A DNA stretch of 64,000 nucleotides from Nymphaea colorata (GCF_008831285.2 NC_045138.2:30785934-30849933); one strand, 5' to 3'. Counted from the first letter of the stretch, positions 41,718-55,450 are shown. Numbers and translations: made by a program. The notes: generated by a model not told the origin, from the letters alone.

Positions 41718-44700
41718 TTACTTTGGGGCAAATACTGCCTGAGCTGACATGATTATGCCCACAATAACTCCAAACAACCCAAGAGCACTACCAAAGATTT
41801 CAATCACCAATATCTTCACAAATAGTGATGAATTTTGAGCATCAGCCAGTGCACAACTGCTGCCGATTATTCCCACGCAGACCCTGTTGCAAAGGAAGTA
41901 TTCAACTATCTGAGGTGCCTGAAGACCTAACGAATCTCCAGAGCAAGAAGAGAAATACATACCCACAAACCAAGTTGGCAAAACCAACAATGATTCCAGA
42001 TGCAAAGATGGCATATCCGGCTCTGAGTGAATCAGGGGAATATACTTTTGATGGTGGGACGCTCTCTAGTTTTGTTTGGAGAATGATTGCCACTATAACA
42101 CCATAAATGGCGACAGCTTCACAAAAAATTACACTGAAAAAGATTATGACAAAACAAAGTCATCTGTAAGAATTCATAGTTAATGAAATACGTGTCTCAA
42201 GTAACTTCATAGGTGAGTAGGTCACCGAAGTAAGGAACAACAACCGCAATCACGATTCTTGATTAAATGGATGCATCTACTAGAGAAAGAAGCAGATAAA
42301 AATTGAAACCACAATAAATATTTATGCTCAAGCTCAATAACTTATAGAAGGAAAGGCACAGTTGCTTTATAAACAGGCACCACACAAATAGATGCAACTG
42401 AAAAACCACATAAACGGTCTCCTAAAGCAACAAAACAATCTTGCATCAGCAAACTTAATTTGCAGACATGGAAAGCAAACCTCCTGTCTCTGTTAACCTT
42501 ATTAAATTCCCACATTGAAATGAAGTTTTTCTGGTTGCGTCAAAAGGCAGGTGGGAAAATTGGGAATCTTGACTCTCGGGCAAGATATATGACGAAGAGT
42601 AACCATTAAAAAATGGAGCATACTTCAAAGGAAACTGCAAAATAAATCTAAGAAAAGAGTCAAACATTACAACATAAGATTGTCCCAGAAATGTATTTTC
42701 ATCAAAAGGGTATCAATCATAAGATTGTGGCAATAAGCAAACAATTTTATGTAGAACCTACTAGGCAGCTTCCATCAAACTAACTGGACCCTTAAAGTAA
42801 GTGTCACATGAACACTAATCATCATATTTAACTAAAAAACAAAAACATATAAATGGAACTTCTCAAATGACTCACAATTATATTACGTTGGTGTGAATTT
42901 TCTTGTAAAAAGGTTACCAACTTCTGATATTTCATGTCCCTAATGAGTCAATTCCGAATGGGAGCACCTCTCTGCTGTCAAGAATAAGACATTCTTGTGC
43001 ATCAGGTCAAAGGACGTTATTGCACCAGAGTCGGCGCATCCAGTGTAGCCTTGCCCAAACATGCCAATGCCCTAGCTTTTCAATGATTAGCTTAATGAGC
43101 CTGTGCTGTTCTAGTGAAAATGCATAGGTTAAACACTTGTGCCAAGGGTGGTTTTAAGAAAATAAATAAGTAAAGCCAAACAGACATAGTTTTTGTTGCA
43201 TGTTTTGTTAAGAATAAACAGAAATCTTTTTCTTTAAAAGAATCGGTTAATACTAACTTAATAGTCATCTTGTTGCGTTGTCAAATCCGCATTTTATTTT
43301 GTAATATCCCCAACACTAGAAATAGGGAAGGAAAAAGCCAAATAATTTCCATTACACACTAGAAACTCCTTTAACCTACAAGACATGGATATGGCTGTGC
43401 ATATAGGGGCACACCCACATTTATGGAATTTCCAGGGCACCCACATGTGGAATATAGACAGGTTCCAAATGGAGCACCAACACAATATAGTCTCTAAGAA
43501 GGTGTAAGAAATTCTAGTCAATGTGATGTAAATTTGCCAGACTGCCCTACGAAAAACCCCTCTACATGCAGTGAATGCAATAGGAGAAAAAAATAACACG
43601 AAAATAAATGGATATGGAGAACCAACAATTGCAGTTATATCAGGCATTTTGAAATATATTTTCATATAGAAGCATCAATGTCAAAGAGGAAACATTCAAA
43701 GAAGCAAAGGATTTAATTCTAACATGATATCCACTCATAATTCAATGGCACAAACACCTAAATTTATGTTCTAATGTTATGGCACATGAACACATAATTT
43801 TGATGACATTTGTATTTTGTTGAGTTTGACAACCTCTATGCAGTTGGTTTTCCAGTTTCCCACCTAATTAAATTTAACAAAGCCTTCAAAGTCCACAATT
43901 TATTACAAGTGAAAGAAGAACTCATGGTTGGTTCTATAAGCTAAATGACAACATATTTGTGATTAGAGTCTCTAATCTCACTGTTGTTCACAGCATTGTT
44001 GTCCTAAAAATAATATCACCCACTTCTCAAAGTAGGAATAGTTCAAGCACTTTAAGAGTTGGTTTTAGAACTGAACCAACATTGCATGAGCAAACTAGAA
44101 GTCTAGAAGTATGTTTACCAAAGGACTACAATCATCAAAATTAGATAAATTTGTAAAGACAACTTTGTGTAATTAAGAATAATCAGAAATAAGAAGGCAA
44201 ATGTAGGAACTGTTGCCAACTTCCATGTGTAACAGAATAATTTAACAAACTACTATTCTATTTTTCTCTTTGATGAACATTGATGCAACTAAATAAGTTG
44301 TTGTACAATAGCTGTTACAAGTGGACTTCAATAATAAGTTTCCTAAGGAACCATTGTATCTGTAGTACCACTCTTGTTATAATAGTGGTGCTGGCGCATA
44401 GCGGCTGTATAAGCCAATCCACATTGTATGAGAAGGTCAACCATGACATGGGAGCCAATGTGGACCCCTTAAAAAATCACCCTACATGAGACCTATTCGG
44501 CCCCACATCTGCCAATAAAATTCTGCATTGGATGATATATAATGAAGAATTAATTAAAAATCAATTTAAAAATTTTCAATGATCTTTTAAGATCGACAGG
44601 GGCCAATACACATTTTTTTTTAAGGTTTTCACATGCGATGGAAGCAGAGATTACAACAGTTTGTTGTAGAACAATGAAAGTTGACATGACAAAGTAGCTA

Positions 44701-46027
44701 TCCAAAGTCCAAACTACTTCAGAAACTTCATGGTCTTCAAGATACACCATATGCAAGGTTTATAGTGAACCAATGTGTCTTTTGCTTTCAGAAATGTTGT
44801 TCAGCCATGTTACTTGTCACATGGAGCTCGATTAAAAGATTACATTATGTGGTTCCTCAGGAAAACCGATGTATAAGCTACTCCAGGTTGCTTCAGTTCT
44901 CTATCTATTTTCTTGATGAACATTTTTTTGCTTAGACATTATTCTAAGTCTCTTTCCTCCTCATAATTTTCTCTTTTCCATCTTTCAAATTACATACCAC
45001 AGGTGCTAAAGTGTTAGTGTTTTGTATCCATGGAGCAAAGATGACTGATAAGTTTCACATAAAAGTAAAACGCGAAACTGCAAACATGATACTCAGAGTT
45101 CAACCATTAGCGTATCTCTTTTCCTTCTATTTAAACTACCGATGTATGATCAAGGTTTTTTCAGTTTATGAAATCATTACTGAAATTCCATAACGTGGGG
45201 TCCAACTGTTTCCAAGAATCGGAACTCGACGGTCATTGATGCAATGGTCGTGACTTCGTATCTGGGGCCACATTTCCACTTGACAAAGTTTTACAGGAAA
45301 AAAAAGGTCATCTATTCCGCTGGCACTAGGATTTATCATGAAATATAAGGCAATAAATTCAAAATCCTACTCCTACGTTCCTCGCAGATATTTCTAAACA
45401 AGTAGGATCACACTGGATCGTGCATGCATGTCAGAGAAATCCGCTTCTTCGTATGTGCAAATTATACAAAAACCAACTATTCAAATCTATCATGGTAGGA
45501 AAGCAGGGGAGGAAAACCATCGACTCAGATACTGCCCACATCACGCGTGCAATCCAAGGATTGACTATCAGAAAAATAAATTCTTCCAGTCGCGGTTCCG
45601 AGATTCACAAAATGAAATTCTCTATCAGAAGAGGTGCGGAAATGAAGTTCCACTGCTTGACACAATAGACCAAACCCAAAAAGGGTTGAAAACAAAACGA
45701 AAAGCATAAAGTTAAGAGACCCTACCTAATTAGATTTTTGGAAGTGATCCGGGGAGCTTTGATGGCGGCTCCGATCAGACTGCTGCCGGTGATGTAAATT
45801 CCCCTTACATATTACAATTGACTAAATCAATAAATACCATAAAATCATCAAAATAAGGTGGAGATTTTGGAGACTTAACGCAAAAGTTGTTCTCACCAGG
45901 CGGCACCGAGTACAGAGACGCCAATAGCGACGGCGATGCCGATGGCGGAGAACGTGTAGGGAGAGATCTTCACAAGAGCGCTCGACCACGAACTCGAATC
46001 GACAGCCATCGCGGCCGAAGAAGACAT
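41718..46027 (-). CDS. VHA-c'': V-type proton ATPase proteolipid subunit c''
   Basis: This is a subunit of the membrane rotor ring of the vacuolar H+-ATPase, which carries protons across tonoplast and other endomembranes. Minus-strand exons: 46027-45897, 45803-45726, 42133-41963, 41883-41718, joining to 181 residues, the usual length. Visible: [20 protein letters not shown] (helix 1), [19 protein letters not shown], then [20 protein letters not shown], whose Glu is the candidate proton-carrying residue, [34 protein letters not shown] and [20 protein letters not shown]. Sequence is nearly identical to Arabidopsis VHA-c'' as I remember it. Splice sites are GT-AG. Intron 2 (42134-45725, 3.6 kb) holds no gene that I can see. 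The first ATG at 46027 is chosen; a second in-frame ATG lies six codons in. Confidence 0.96.
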
Positions 46028-48180
46028 TGGATCGTCGGAGTAGACAAGAGGGATCCCTAATACTTATCCCCAACCCCCCAATTCCCAGATGGCCACCTTC
46101 CACCACTCACAAACAACACGAACGCTGGAATGTAAATGTTTACCAGGCGCGCTCCCTCTCTCTCTTCTCTCTCTCTCTCCCTCTTTGCGCCACTATTCTA
46201 TTTTCCAGGTGCGGGTTCATCTAGTCCTAACCCGAAAAGATCCTGCGTCGTATACGAGGTGCAGAAATCCTGCTTAAACAAACAGTGGGTGGATTTCAGG
46301 ACGGTGCATTTTAAATACGGGGTATCATCGATCCGAAGAGTTTAGATCCATGGATTCGAGAATTAAGATCCTCCCAAAAAATCACTCAGATCTGAAGTAA
46401 ACATGGCCCAAGAAACAACCATCCATTCATTTACTGGATGAGTTTTATTGGGGTTAGATGGTTCAGATCGCAGGGGTCATTTGGCGTCAGCCTTGGAAAA
46501 ACGTTACAACTGTTGTTTTATAAATCTAGGTAAATTCATGAAAACGTTACAACTGTTGTTTTATAAATGGAGGTAAATTCATGAAACATTCTTATAATGT
46601 TTCTGCTTCTAAACGATCTTATAATATCCACATCTAAGTTTGGTTAAGAAATTTCATTGGAGGTTGTACATACATGTAATCTCATGTGGGCAGTGGGCCT
46701 AAACAATCGGATGAAAATTTACGCTTTTATAGACTGGCTGCTTCCAATAATTTGCTTATTCATCTATTGGTGTCTCTCAATCATATGTTTAGTATTCTTC
46801 CATCATTTGACTATGTATTTGAAGGGTTTAAGATTTTGTTCAACTAATGCCCCTTGACTAAACATTTTTGGCTCCACCGCTGGTTATGGATACATTGGCA
46901 TATGAGTCCAGGCTAAGGCTCACTTTTCTATGTATGATCTCGATTTTGAACCAGAACTTACATATATGTTTTTCATCTCATAAGCCATATAAGCCGATAT
47001 GCATTGGCATGTATCGGTTAGAATGAATCCTTCTTGATGTTTTATTATATATTTGCTGGTATAAGGCCGAATCGGCAAATATAGATCGCTTTAACCGGTA
47101 CAGGCCTCGTCCCCACCGCTGTTCTAAGGGCTTGTCAATTGTCATTTGTTTTACCGGTGATCTGATGTGCATTGGTTGATATAAATAACATTGCTCTCGA
47201 CATATCACCATGTTTTCAGTGATGCATTTTATGCTTGAATCACTTTGACTGCATGTAAGTAGCCATCTCAACTATCGATCAACGTTTATACATGCACCTC
47301 TTGAAATGCATTACACTTGCTTTGTATGCGTTTAAGCGGGGAGATTGAATGGTGCAGAAGAAATGTGAGACAGATATTCTATCTCAATCGTATGAGGTCT
47401 CATGACATCTTCCACCAAACTACAATAAAGATGCCTCCTTGGACCTGAAACAGCTCAACAGTCATGGTAATGGGCCAGTTGTAGTTTGACTTGTGTACCT
47501 TGATTTCTTCATGGCTTAACCGGAGTTCAGTTGGTTATGACGGATGCTATCGTGAACACTATAAGCTTCGAATCTGCAGTTGTTTAGCAGTCCAGGTGTG
47601 TACAGAGATGGTTGTGCACCCAAGAGTGCAAGAGGGAATGTGGGAGAAGGATAGTTGTTCCCAGGCCTATTGAGTGTGTCCCCTAGAAAGAGTGGACTAT
47701 GCAGATATAAATATTCATGGCAAACGCAGTGGTCTTCTTGCAGGTTGTTACAAGTTTGAGTTGCAGATCCTACTGTAGTATCTGACGTGTGATGCCCGTT
47801 AATTTCTGCCGCGGAAGAGATATGGAACGCAGAGGCTGCTGCTTTAACAACAGAATTTCACAGACATGAACCTACACATCCGAACACAAGCCTGCTAAAT
47901 CTCAGAACACAATTTTTAAGCAGGGTTTACTCGTTTGTACATTAAATTATGGTTTTCCAATGATTGATTCAAAGTTTTTTTTCTTTTTCTTATTTAAAGG
48001 AGTGATATCATCAGTAGAATCAGAGTTTTTTCTTTTTTTTTTCTTTTTTTATGATCAGTAGATGAAACAGTGGTCTGAGAGCCCAACCAAAGAATAACTT
48101 GTGTAACTTGTTCTGTAGGACCTAACGCAACTTGCTGATAACATACAGTGGTGAAGCATGGCAGGTTCTCTGCTCAAGAT
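46028..48180. other. Intergenic region between VHA-c'' and the PPR gene
   Basis: The part next to 46027 is the VHA-c'' 5' UTR and promoter, including a CT-rich block at 46150-46185. A 43-bp tandem duplication is at 46498-46583. Near 47517-47580 there is a weak tRNA-like stretch (TTCAGTTGG ... GCTTCGAATC) that does not fold as a full tRNA. No gene supported. Confidence 0.6.
46498..46583. repeat. 43-bp tandem duplication
   Basis: The unit containing ACGTTACAACTGTTGTTTTA and GGTAAATTCATG is repeated at 46541 with two or three changes. The surrounding bases (GGGGTCATTTGGC) resemble a MITE end. Confidence 0.88.
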
Positions 48181-50049
48181 TCAAATGCTTTCCAACAGTA
48201 AGAGGCTCCCTATGTTGTCTGCTACAGAATAGATCTCTTCTGTCTGTGGATGCAATGTATCCCCAGCAAGGAACACATGCACCGTGCCACTCACTTCAAC
48301 AGAACTGCACCCAGGAATTTTCCCGATGCTGGTATCCTTCATTATTCTTCTTACCTTGTTCACATCTTCCCAGCGATTGGCTGCAGCATAGATATTTGAA
48401 AGGAGTGTATGTATTCCAGGATTACTTGAAGCAGACAGATTAAAGCGTTTCATGATACGCTCGCCCATTTCAACATGGCCATGGATCCGGCAGGCACTGA
48501 GGAGAGAACCCCAAAGTGGCAAACAGTCTGAAGCATCGGGTATTTGCTCTATTAGTTGTTCTGCTTTAGCCAGTAAACCAGCTCGACCAAGAAGATCAAC
48601 CATGCAACCATAATGCTCAACTTGGGGCTGAAAGCCATACTCATTCTTCATTAAATTGAAATATCTCTGACCCTCCTCGACCAGTCCTCCGTGGCTACAT
48701 GCACTTAAGATGCCAATGAAGGCGATATCATCTGGTTTCAGTGCCACCCTTCTCATGTCTTCAAAGAATTGAAGGGCTTTATGTGTTCGCCCATTCATGG
48801 CGAGCCCGCAGATCATTGCTGTCCATGCAGCTGCATCTTTCTGCTTAATTTTCCAGAAAACATCAAGAGATTTCTCTATGCACCCACACTTCGCATACAT
48901 ATCAAGCAGCGCTGTGCCTACAAAAGCATCTATCTTGATTCTGTTCTCCTCGATATATTTATGCAACCATTCACCTTGCTCTAGTGCCCCTAGATGAGCA
49001 CACACTGTAAGAACTGTAACAACTGTGAATTTATCTGGTTTGATTCTCAAAACCTGCATTCGTCGAAACAGGTCCAGTGCCTCATTGAACCGACTGAACT
49101 TTGTATAGCCGTTGATCATAGCAGTCCATAAAATGACATCTCTCTCTAGGCATTCATCAAAGAGCTGCCTTGCATCATGAAGTCTGCCATGGCCGACATA
49201 ACCAGCGATCATTGTGGTCCAGGAGATCATGTTTTTGCCATTCATTCTGTCAAAGATGATACGTGCTGAAAGAATGTTCCCACACTTGCAATACATGTCC
49301 ATCAAAGCGTTGTCAAGAACAACACTTGAACCAATGTTCCAGTAGATATAGGAATGAATCCTCTTTCCCAAGTCCAGATCGCCCAGGCTACCACAAGCAG
49401 AAAGAGTGCTAAGCAAGGTCGCTTCGTCAGGCCTGATTCTTTCCTTCCCCATCCTTTCGAAAGCGTCCCTCGCATCAGTGGGCCTTCCAGCCTTGACATA
49501 GCTGCATATCAACACATTCCAAGAAACAACATCCCTCTCAGGCATTTCATCAAACACTTGAAGGCCTGAATTGAGTCTGCCCATTTCCGCGTACATGCCA
49601 ACAAGTGCACTCCTGACAAAAGGATCTAGCAAAAACCCAGTCTTCATTATAGTTGCATGACACTTCTTCCCGTCTTCTACTGCCAGCAAGCCCCCAATCG
49701 CCTTGAGAACAAGTGGGTATGTGAAGTTATCAGGTACCAGTCCTTCTCCCAACAGCTTGGCATACATTTTCAGTGCCTTACCAAAGCTGCCCACTTTGAC
49801 GTAAGCTCTGATCATCACATTGAAGATGAAGAGCCATGGAGGATCGATTATTGAAGCAAGAAGCTCGGCGTAGCGCAAATTCTGTGGCTTTGAGATTGCA
49901 CAGAAGGATATGAGCCTGCTGACTGCAATTTCGCTCTGGTGCAGTCCAGTTCTAAAGATCCGGCAATGGATTTGCTTCAGTTCCTTGAGTGATTTGCAGT
50001 TTTGGAGAAGAGGAATGCATGATTTCTCGCTCATCCTGGCAGCAGCCAT
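48181..50049 (-). CDS. Pentatricopeptide repeat protein, PLS class with E/E+ tail
   Basis: A single uninterrupted 622-codon frame, as usual for plant PPR genes. PPR proteins bind organelle RNA; PLS-class members with E domains mostly act in C-to-U editing. Visible repeats include RDVVSWNVLICSYVKAGR, KNMISWTTMIAGYVGHGR, RDVILWTAMINGYTKFSR, DAFVGTALLDMYAKCGCIEK and DAAAWTAMICGLAMNGR, each followed by a 30-36 residue partner. The C-terminus has the E motif (LPLWGSLLSACRIHGHVEMG, LLSNIYAAANRWEDV) and E+ region (GKIPGCSSVEVSGTVHVFLA), then stops before any DYW deaminase, so an editing role would need a DYW partner. The best remembered relative is Arabidopsis At1g31430. The N-terminus has no clear transit peptide, though MAAAR and basic residues are compatible with one. 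Confidence 0.95.
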   Translation of the reverse strand: MAAARMSEKSCIPLLQNCKSLKELKQIHCRIFRTGLHQSEIAVSRLISFCAISKPQNLRYAELLASIIDPPWLFIFNVMIRAYVKVGSFGKALKMYAKLLGEGLVPDNFTYPLVLKAIGGLLAVEDGKKCHATIMKTGFLLDPFVRSALVGMYAEMGRLNSGLQVFDEMPERDVVSWNVLICSYVKAGRPTDARDAFERMGKERIRPDEATLLSTLSACGSLGDLDLGKRIHSYIYWNIGSSVVLDNALMDMYCKCGNILSARIIFDRMNGKNMISWTTMIAGYVGHGRLHDARQLFDECLERDVILWTAMINGYTKFSRFNEALDLFRRMQVLRIKPDKFTVVTVLTVCAHLGALEQGEWLHKYIEENRIKIDAFVGTALLDMYAKCGCIEKSLDVFWKIKQKDAAAWTAMICGLAMNGRTHKALQFFEDMRRVALKPDDIAFIGILSACSHGGLVEEGQRYFNLMKNEYGFQPQVEHYGCMVDLLGRAGLLAKAEQLIEQIPDASDCLPLWGSLLSACRIHGHVEMGERIMKRFNLSASSNPGIHTLLSNIYAAANRWEDVNKVRRIMKDTSIGKIPGCSSVEVSGTVHVFLAGDTLHPQTEEIYSVADNIGSLLLLESI

Positions 50050-51323
50050 GGGGAAATAATTTTGGCTGCAGTCTCATTGGAAATTAGAAGAGGCTGGGCG
50101 GAAGTGGATGATTAGAGGCTCTGCTTGCCTATAAGATGCAAAAGAAACTGTACAATTTGATAAAAAAATAATTTTCTGTTGGAGAAGAATTCTCCCGATT
50201 AAGCGTTGTAAGTAAAATTCTCCCAATTTCTATCTGACGTACAATTCTCCCAATTTCTTTGGTTTACTTATAATCATCGTTTTAAGTTTCGTCTAAAGTT
50301 GAAGCCATCATGTCTCTGCCAAATTTTTGAGGCTCAGCGGTGAATGTTGTTATAGTTGCCCCTCTAAGTAAAACCTTGATTACTCTTCTGTTTTAAGTAA
50401 TTAAGCATTTCATAAAGTGGGGTTCCCGCCTGGCAAGAAGCGAGCTCATGAGAATGCGTCAGCCATCGGAGCAGATGGGTTGCTACGTGAAAAATTTACT
50501 CATTAATTAAGTTCTTATATTCTTTAAGATATTTTTAATGTGACAACTTAAAAATCTATGATCAAAATTTTGATTGGACTTCAAATGGTTTTCATATTTG
50601 TAATGTTATCTTTGTAACATAAATGATTAAAAATTAAATTTAGAACCCAAGTGATGATATGATACTTGGCTCAGCCTATAATTCAACTTAGTAGCTGTGT
50701 GAATTCCCCTCCTGGGTAGCTTGAGATCCACCTGAGTAACTTAAAATCTAATGGCATTCAGGTAAGACCTTGAATTGCGACATCAATTTTTACAACTGCA
50801 GCTGGCCATGAAAAGATAAACGAGAGGATATGTTTGCCTTAGGATTTAAAATATTGACATGAATCATGAAGAAAGCAAGTTAGAGAAAAATTCGGGAAAA
50901 ACGACTACAAATTTTAAAAATTGATAGATAGTAAATGTGTCGAGCGCGAGGAAGCTAATCAAATTGAACGTCAGATAGAAATCAAATCCAGTGCAATAGA
51001 AAACAAGAAGATTCTAAAAAAACAGAGGAGAGATGGTTTGGCATGAGTGGAAAATTATTACCTTTTCATCTCGTAAGGTTCTTACTAACATAAGAGCAAC
51101 GGTAACGCATGTAAAGAGTTGCAGCGGCCGGCCGTCATGATCTTTGATCAAGTTTCGCGGAACCGGATCGAATCTTTGCAGAAGCCTTTCATCCGTCTAC
51201 TTTGGATTAAAAAAACTGCACGAATTATGCTTATTGGCATGTGAAGCGGGATGGTGTTGTTATTTCCCACTCTAATGGTGTAAGAGACCACTCTGAGAGA
51301 GGGAGAGAGGGAGAGAGAGATTC
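50050..51323. other. Divergent intergenic region: PPR and monooxygenase promoters
   Basis: The two genes are transcribed away from each other. The block 50948-51031 is copied downstream at 57791-57873. A GA-rich stretch at 51294-51320 lies directly before the monooxygenase start codon. Motifs resembling ATTCTCCCAATTTCT repeat at 50190-50260. No extra gene seen. Confidence 0.6.
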
Positions 51324-54300
51324 ATGGGGAAGAAGGGAAGGGCCATTATAGTGGGTGGGAGTGTTGCAGGTTTGTCATGCGCTCACGCGCTCATACAGGC
51401 CGGTTGTGACGTGGTGGTGCTGGAAAAGGTTCGCAGACCGTCCGGCAGTGCAACAGGTGCTGGTCTTGGCCTCGACCCTCAATCCTGTCGATTCCTCAGC
51501 CACTGGCTTGGTGACCCTAATCTCCTTGTCCGCTCCACCCTCCCCCTTAATATAGACCAGGCATGTGCTCCCTCCACCGAATCCTTCCTAGCTTTTTTTT
51601 CTGCAGATTTTCAACTCCTTAATGCTTCTTAATTCTTGTCTGAGCGGATGGTAGGCTGTTTTAGGCCTCGAGAACTCCCCCTTCTGGCTTCTTCCTGAAT
51701 TGAATGGAAAAAATGTTCCTGAGGCCTAGATGAAGAGAGTAAGATGGTGGAGGGCGGATGTTTGAAGCCATTTCCATGTTTCTATTCCTTTTTATTTTCA
51801 TATTGCTGAAGTCTCCTCGATTAAGATAAAACACTAACGTGAACATTTTTGTTTGTGTTTCATTCTTGGTACATGTCATATGCTGAAAATTCGTTTCCTG
51901 TATGCCTAGTTTGCTTGCGGATGAAAGTGTGATTTGATTCGCTTTTCTGTGTTCCAAACGTTGTACAATTCACAAACGCATACACCTTGAATTTGGTAGA
52001 GGATGCAGTGTCCATACATATTCTATGGGGGAATAGATTCAAATCTTAGTTTAGGATGGCCGCGTGCCTCCGCTCTCATGGGTCTATTTGGAAACCAGAA
52101 CCACAGATTTTATATAGCAGGAATCAGAAAGACTCCACTATTTGGCTGCTCTTCGTTTATTCAATGCCATATTGTGCTGTGTAACGTTGAATTTCCCGGT
52201 TGCTTTAGCCCGGTATGAGTCTGGTGCCTCTTTAGCTTTCTTGCCGACAGTTGCTAGTGAGGGTTTGTCAATTAAGGTAAGTAAAGCTCCCTTTCATGTG
52301 GGAGACCTTTCAAGTAACTCGAGCTCTCCCTCGTGAAATATATCCATATGAATTGCTAGAAGCCATTTAGGATGTGGATGCCTCTATGCCATAAAAGTTG
52401 AAATTTCTCTTAGAAAGAAACAGTAACGAATGACTTGGACTATGATTGCTCATGTCGCATCTTCCTTTCTGATATCTCAATGAGCATCATAGAATCAATG
52501 TATTTTTTGTAAGCTTTCAACCTGTTCATCGCTTGGAAGTATCTTGGGTTATCAGCCTTCTGTGGACGTTCCATTGTTAACCTGAGTTAGTAGTGTGCCT
52601 TCTTTTCCTGAACTTCAAAGTGTACCAATGTACTTACAGAAATTCCCTATCAGGTGCAGGTGTCTGCTAATTTGCTATGTATGAGTATACATTCCATCTT
52701 TTACATGTTTTTCTCAAATGGGAGCCACTCCAATATGAAAAATCTATGAAATACTGGCAGCAAAACATACAGAAAGATGAGTGATTGGATACAAGTAATT
52801 GGTAAATGTATCCTCTATGATGCTACTCAGATATTTTAAGATAAATGTGTTGGGTGCCTCTATTCTATTGTAATTTTCCCTATTGACTGTATTATACTAT
52901 TATTATGTCTTCTATCTTATTATTGTTATTCCTTTGAGATGTTGATCAATTTAAGCTGTCCCATATATTTCCATGTTGCTTTCTGCTGCAATTCCAGTGT
53001 ATAGTTACTCTGAACCTTCAAATATGAATCAGTTGTCACAAAGAATTTGAATTTGATCTGGAATTGGATATAAATCCTATTGATTAAGAGTTTTGGAATT
53101 TCAATAAGCAATTAATATCTATGATCATGGCATTGTTGATTCTTCTGTAATAATATTCTTATTTCTATTTTTCCTTTTTAAGGTGTAGAATCAAGCAACA
53201 GACAGTCATAATAGAATAACTATGCCTATTGCAAGAGATGAAAAGTTCAATTTTAGAGCTGTGTACTGGAATGATCTTCATGGTCTTCTCTACAATGCAC
53301 TGCCCAGTGAAACAGTACTTTGGGGGCACCAATTTCTGGCATTCCAGCCAGCTCATGACAAAAATTCTGTTAAAATACAAGCCAGGATTGTTGAGTCAGG
53401 AAACACTGTGGAGATTGTTGGAGATTTACTTGTTGCTGCAGATGGGAGCATGTCCATAATCCGTCACCTTCTTCTACCTGATTGTAAACTCAGGTGCACA
53501 CTTTAATGTTCAATGAAAAACATAGATTCCTTTTTGCTACTCAATCAGCTCCATGCAGAGAACTGCTCTGGCTTTGCCTGAGCCCATGCATAATCTTTTC
53601 ATATGCTTCACTGTGTACTCTCTGGCTCTTCATTTCCCTAAGCTCAAAGGTTAAGTTTGTTAGCCTAGTAAAGTCTCTAAGGTGGCGTAATGCCTATAAG
53701 TGTATTATTAGTTTAATAATTTATGTGCTATGCACTATTAGTCTAATGATTTGCATAAATTTTCCCCTTTACCATAAGCAAATCCCTTAGCTTCATGGTT
53801 TCATGGATCAGAATTTTGGAATTACTTTGCTGATTGTGTCATAGACAGAAGGGAGAGTGCAATGAAGCGGGACCTACAGTGTACATAGGATGGAAAAAGC
53901 AGAAACTTTGGTACATTGGTTAGACATCAGTTTTAGTTTGATAGCATAATGACCAATGACATAAAAGCCATGAGCACTCTCTTCACAGAGGTTACTAAAA
54001 AAAACTGTCTTTATGAAATGGTGGTACAGCTGGGTACATCCAGAGCTGCCTTATTCTCAGTTTAAACAGAACAAACTGCTTTATCTTAGTTGCCTTTTCA
54101 AATTTGTAGTAAACTGACAGTTATGGTAAATAAATGGAACGGGAAATTTGATTTATTTTTCATGATGTAGATCCTTTACCTTGCCTGGTGAAAAGAAAAC
54201 ATGTATAGCTTATTATAACCTGAAGGAGTTTCAGAGAGGTTTTGGTACATCCTTGTGGAGACAAGGTTGTGGTAAGTCCTTACAAAGCTCTCCACTTTAA

Positions 54301-55390
54301 GACTAGATGGATAAATTATCAATGCATGCACAAGCTTGAACGAAGTGCTGGTAGCTAGTCATGTTTCTCAATAATACAACTTCTAGTGGAGTCATTCCTA
54401 ACTAACTAAGATTGGAGTGAGGGATCCAGTTATGGCACTTGACTCACAAAAACTTGAGCATTGACATCATTAACAGTTACAAAGAGAATTAGGACAGTAA
54501 AAGGCTGCAGTTCGGTGTATGTAGTTCATTCTAGACAAGCTCTTATTTGATGTCTTTTAAGTGGGCATAGGAAATAGGTCTTTCTTCGTGTTTGAGTGGA
54601 CACTGAACAATAAATTCTTTGCGATGACATATTGTTATCCAAGCATGAAATTCTGTGTTGAGACTGTTGATAAGTTCAATGTTTACAGCTTCCTTTATCT
54701 AATATAGGTATTCAGGTTACTGTGCATGGAGAGGTGTTTTGGATTTTTCTGAAGCTGAATTTTCCCAGACTATGAAAGGAATTCAGAAAGCATATCCTGA
54801 TCTCGGAAATTGCTTATACTTTGACATCACATTAGGATCTCATTGCGTACTCTATGAACTGCAAAATAAAAGGCTAAACTGGCTTTGGTATATTAATCAA
54901 CCAGAACCAGAACTGAAGGTACTATTTGTATTGCCACTAGTGAAGACTGGTTTTGCAGTAGTAAACAGTAAAAACACAATTGTTGTTGCTTTCCTTGTTA
55001 GCGTGCATGGTGACGTGATATCATTTTAGAGTACTAATAATTGATTGTGTGATACAACTATCATTTTCAATGTTTCTTCATTGGTGGATCTGCTAAAGCT
55101 GGACATATGATGCTTGATGTCTTGAGCATATATATCTATACCACTCACAAATATCAGGCATTTTTTAAAATGACGCAAGATTAACGTTAAATAGATTCAA
55201 ATGGAAAAAAGATGTGTTTTTCTGAAAAAAAACTCCAAAATGAATTTAATGCAACTTTTTCTCATTTTGTCATATTTTTTTGCATTATTTTTACATTATT
55301 TTTGCTTCAAAGTTTAAAAGTTATTAATTTTTATCATTAATAAAAACTAAAAACAACATTTTTATCATTTCATCCAGTTATATATTATAT

Positions 55391-55450
<60 letters not shown>

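Noticed and set aside
54170-54275. Possible extra monooxygenase exon after an ATGTAG acceptor
   Set aside because: Exons 2 and 3 join directly to give the conserved L-R-Y-S-G-Y-C-A-W, leaving no room for it, and the related Arabidopsis protein has no such segment.
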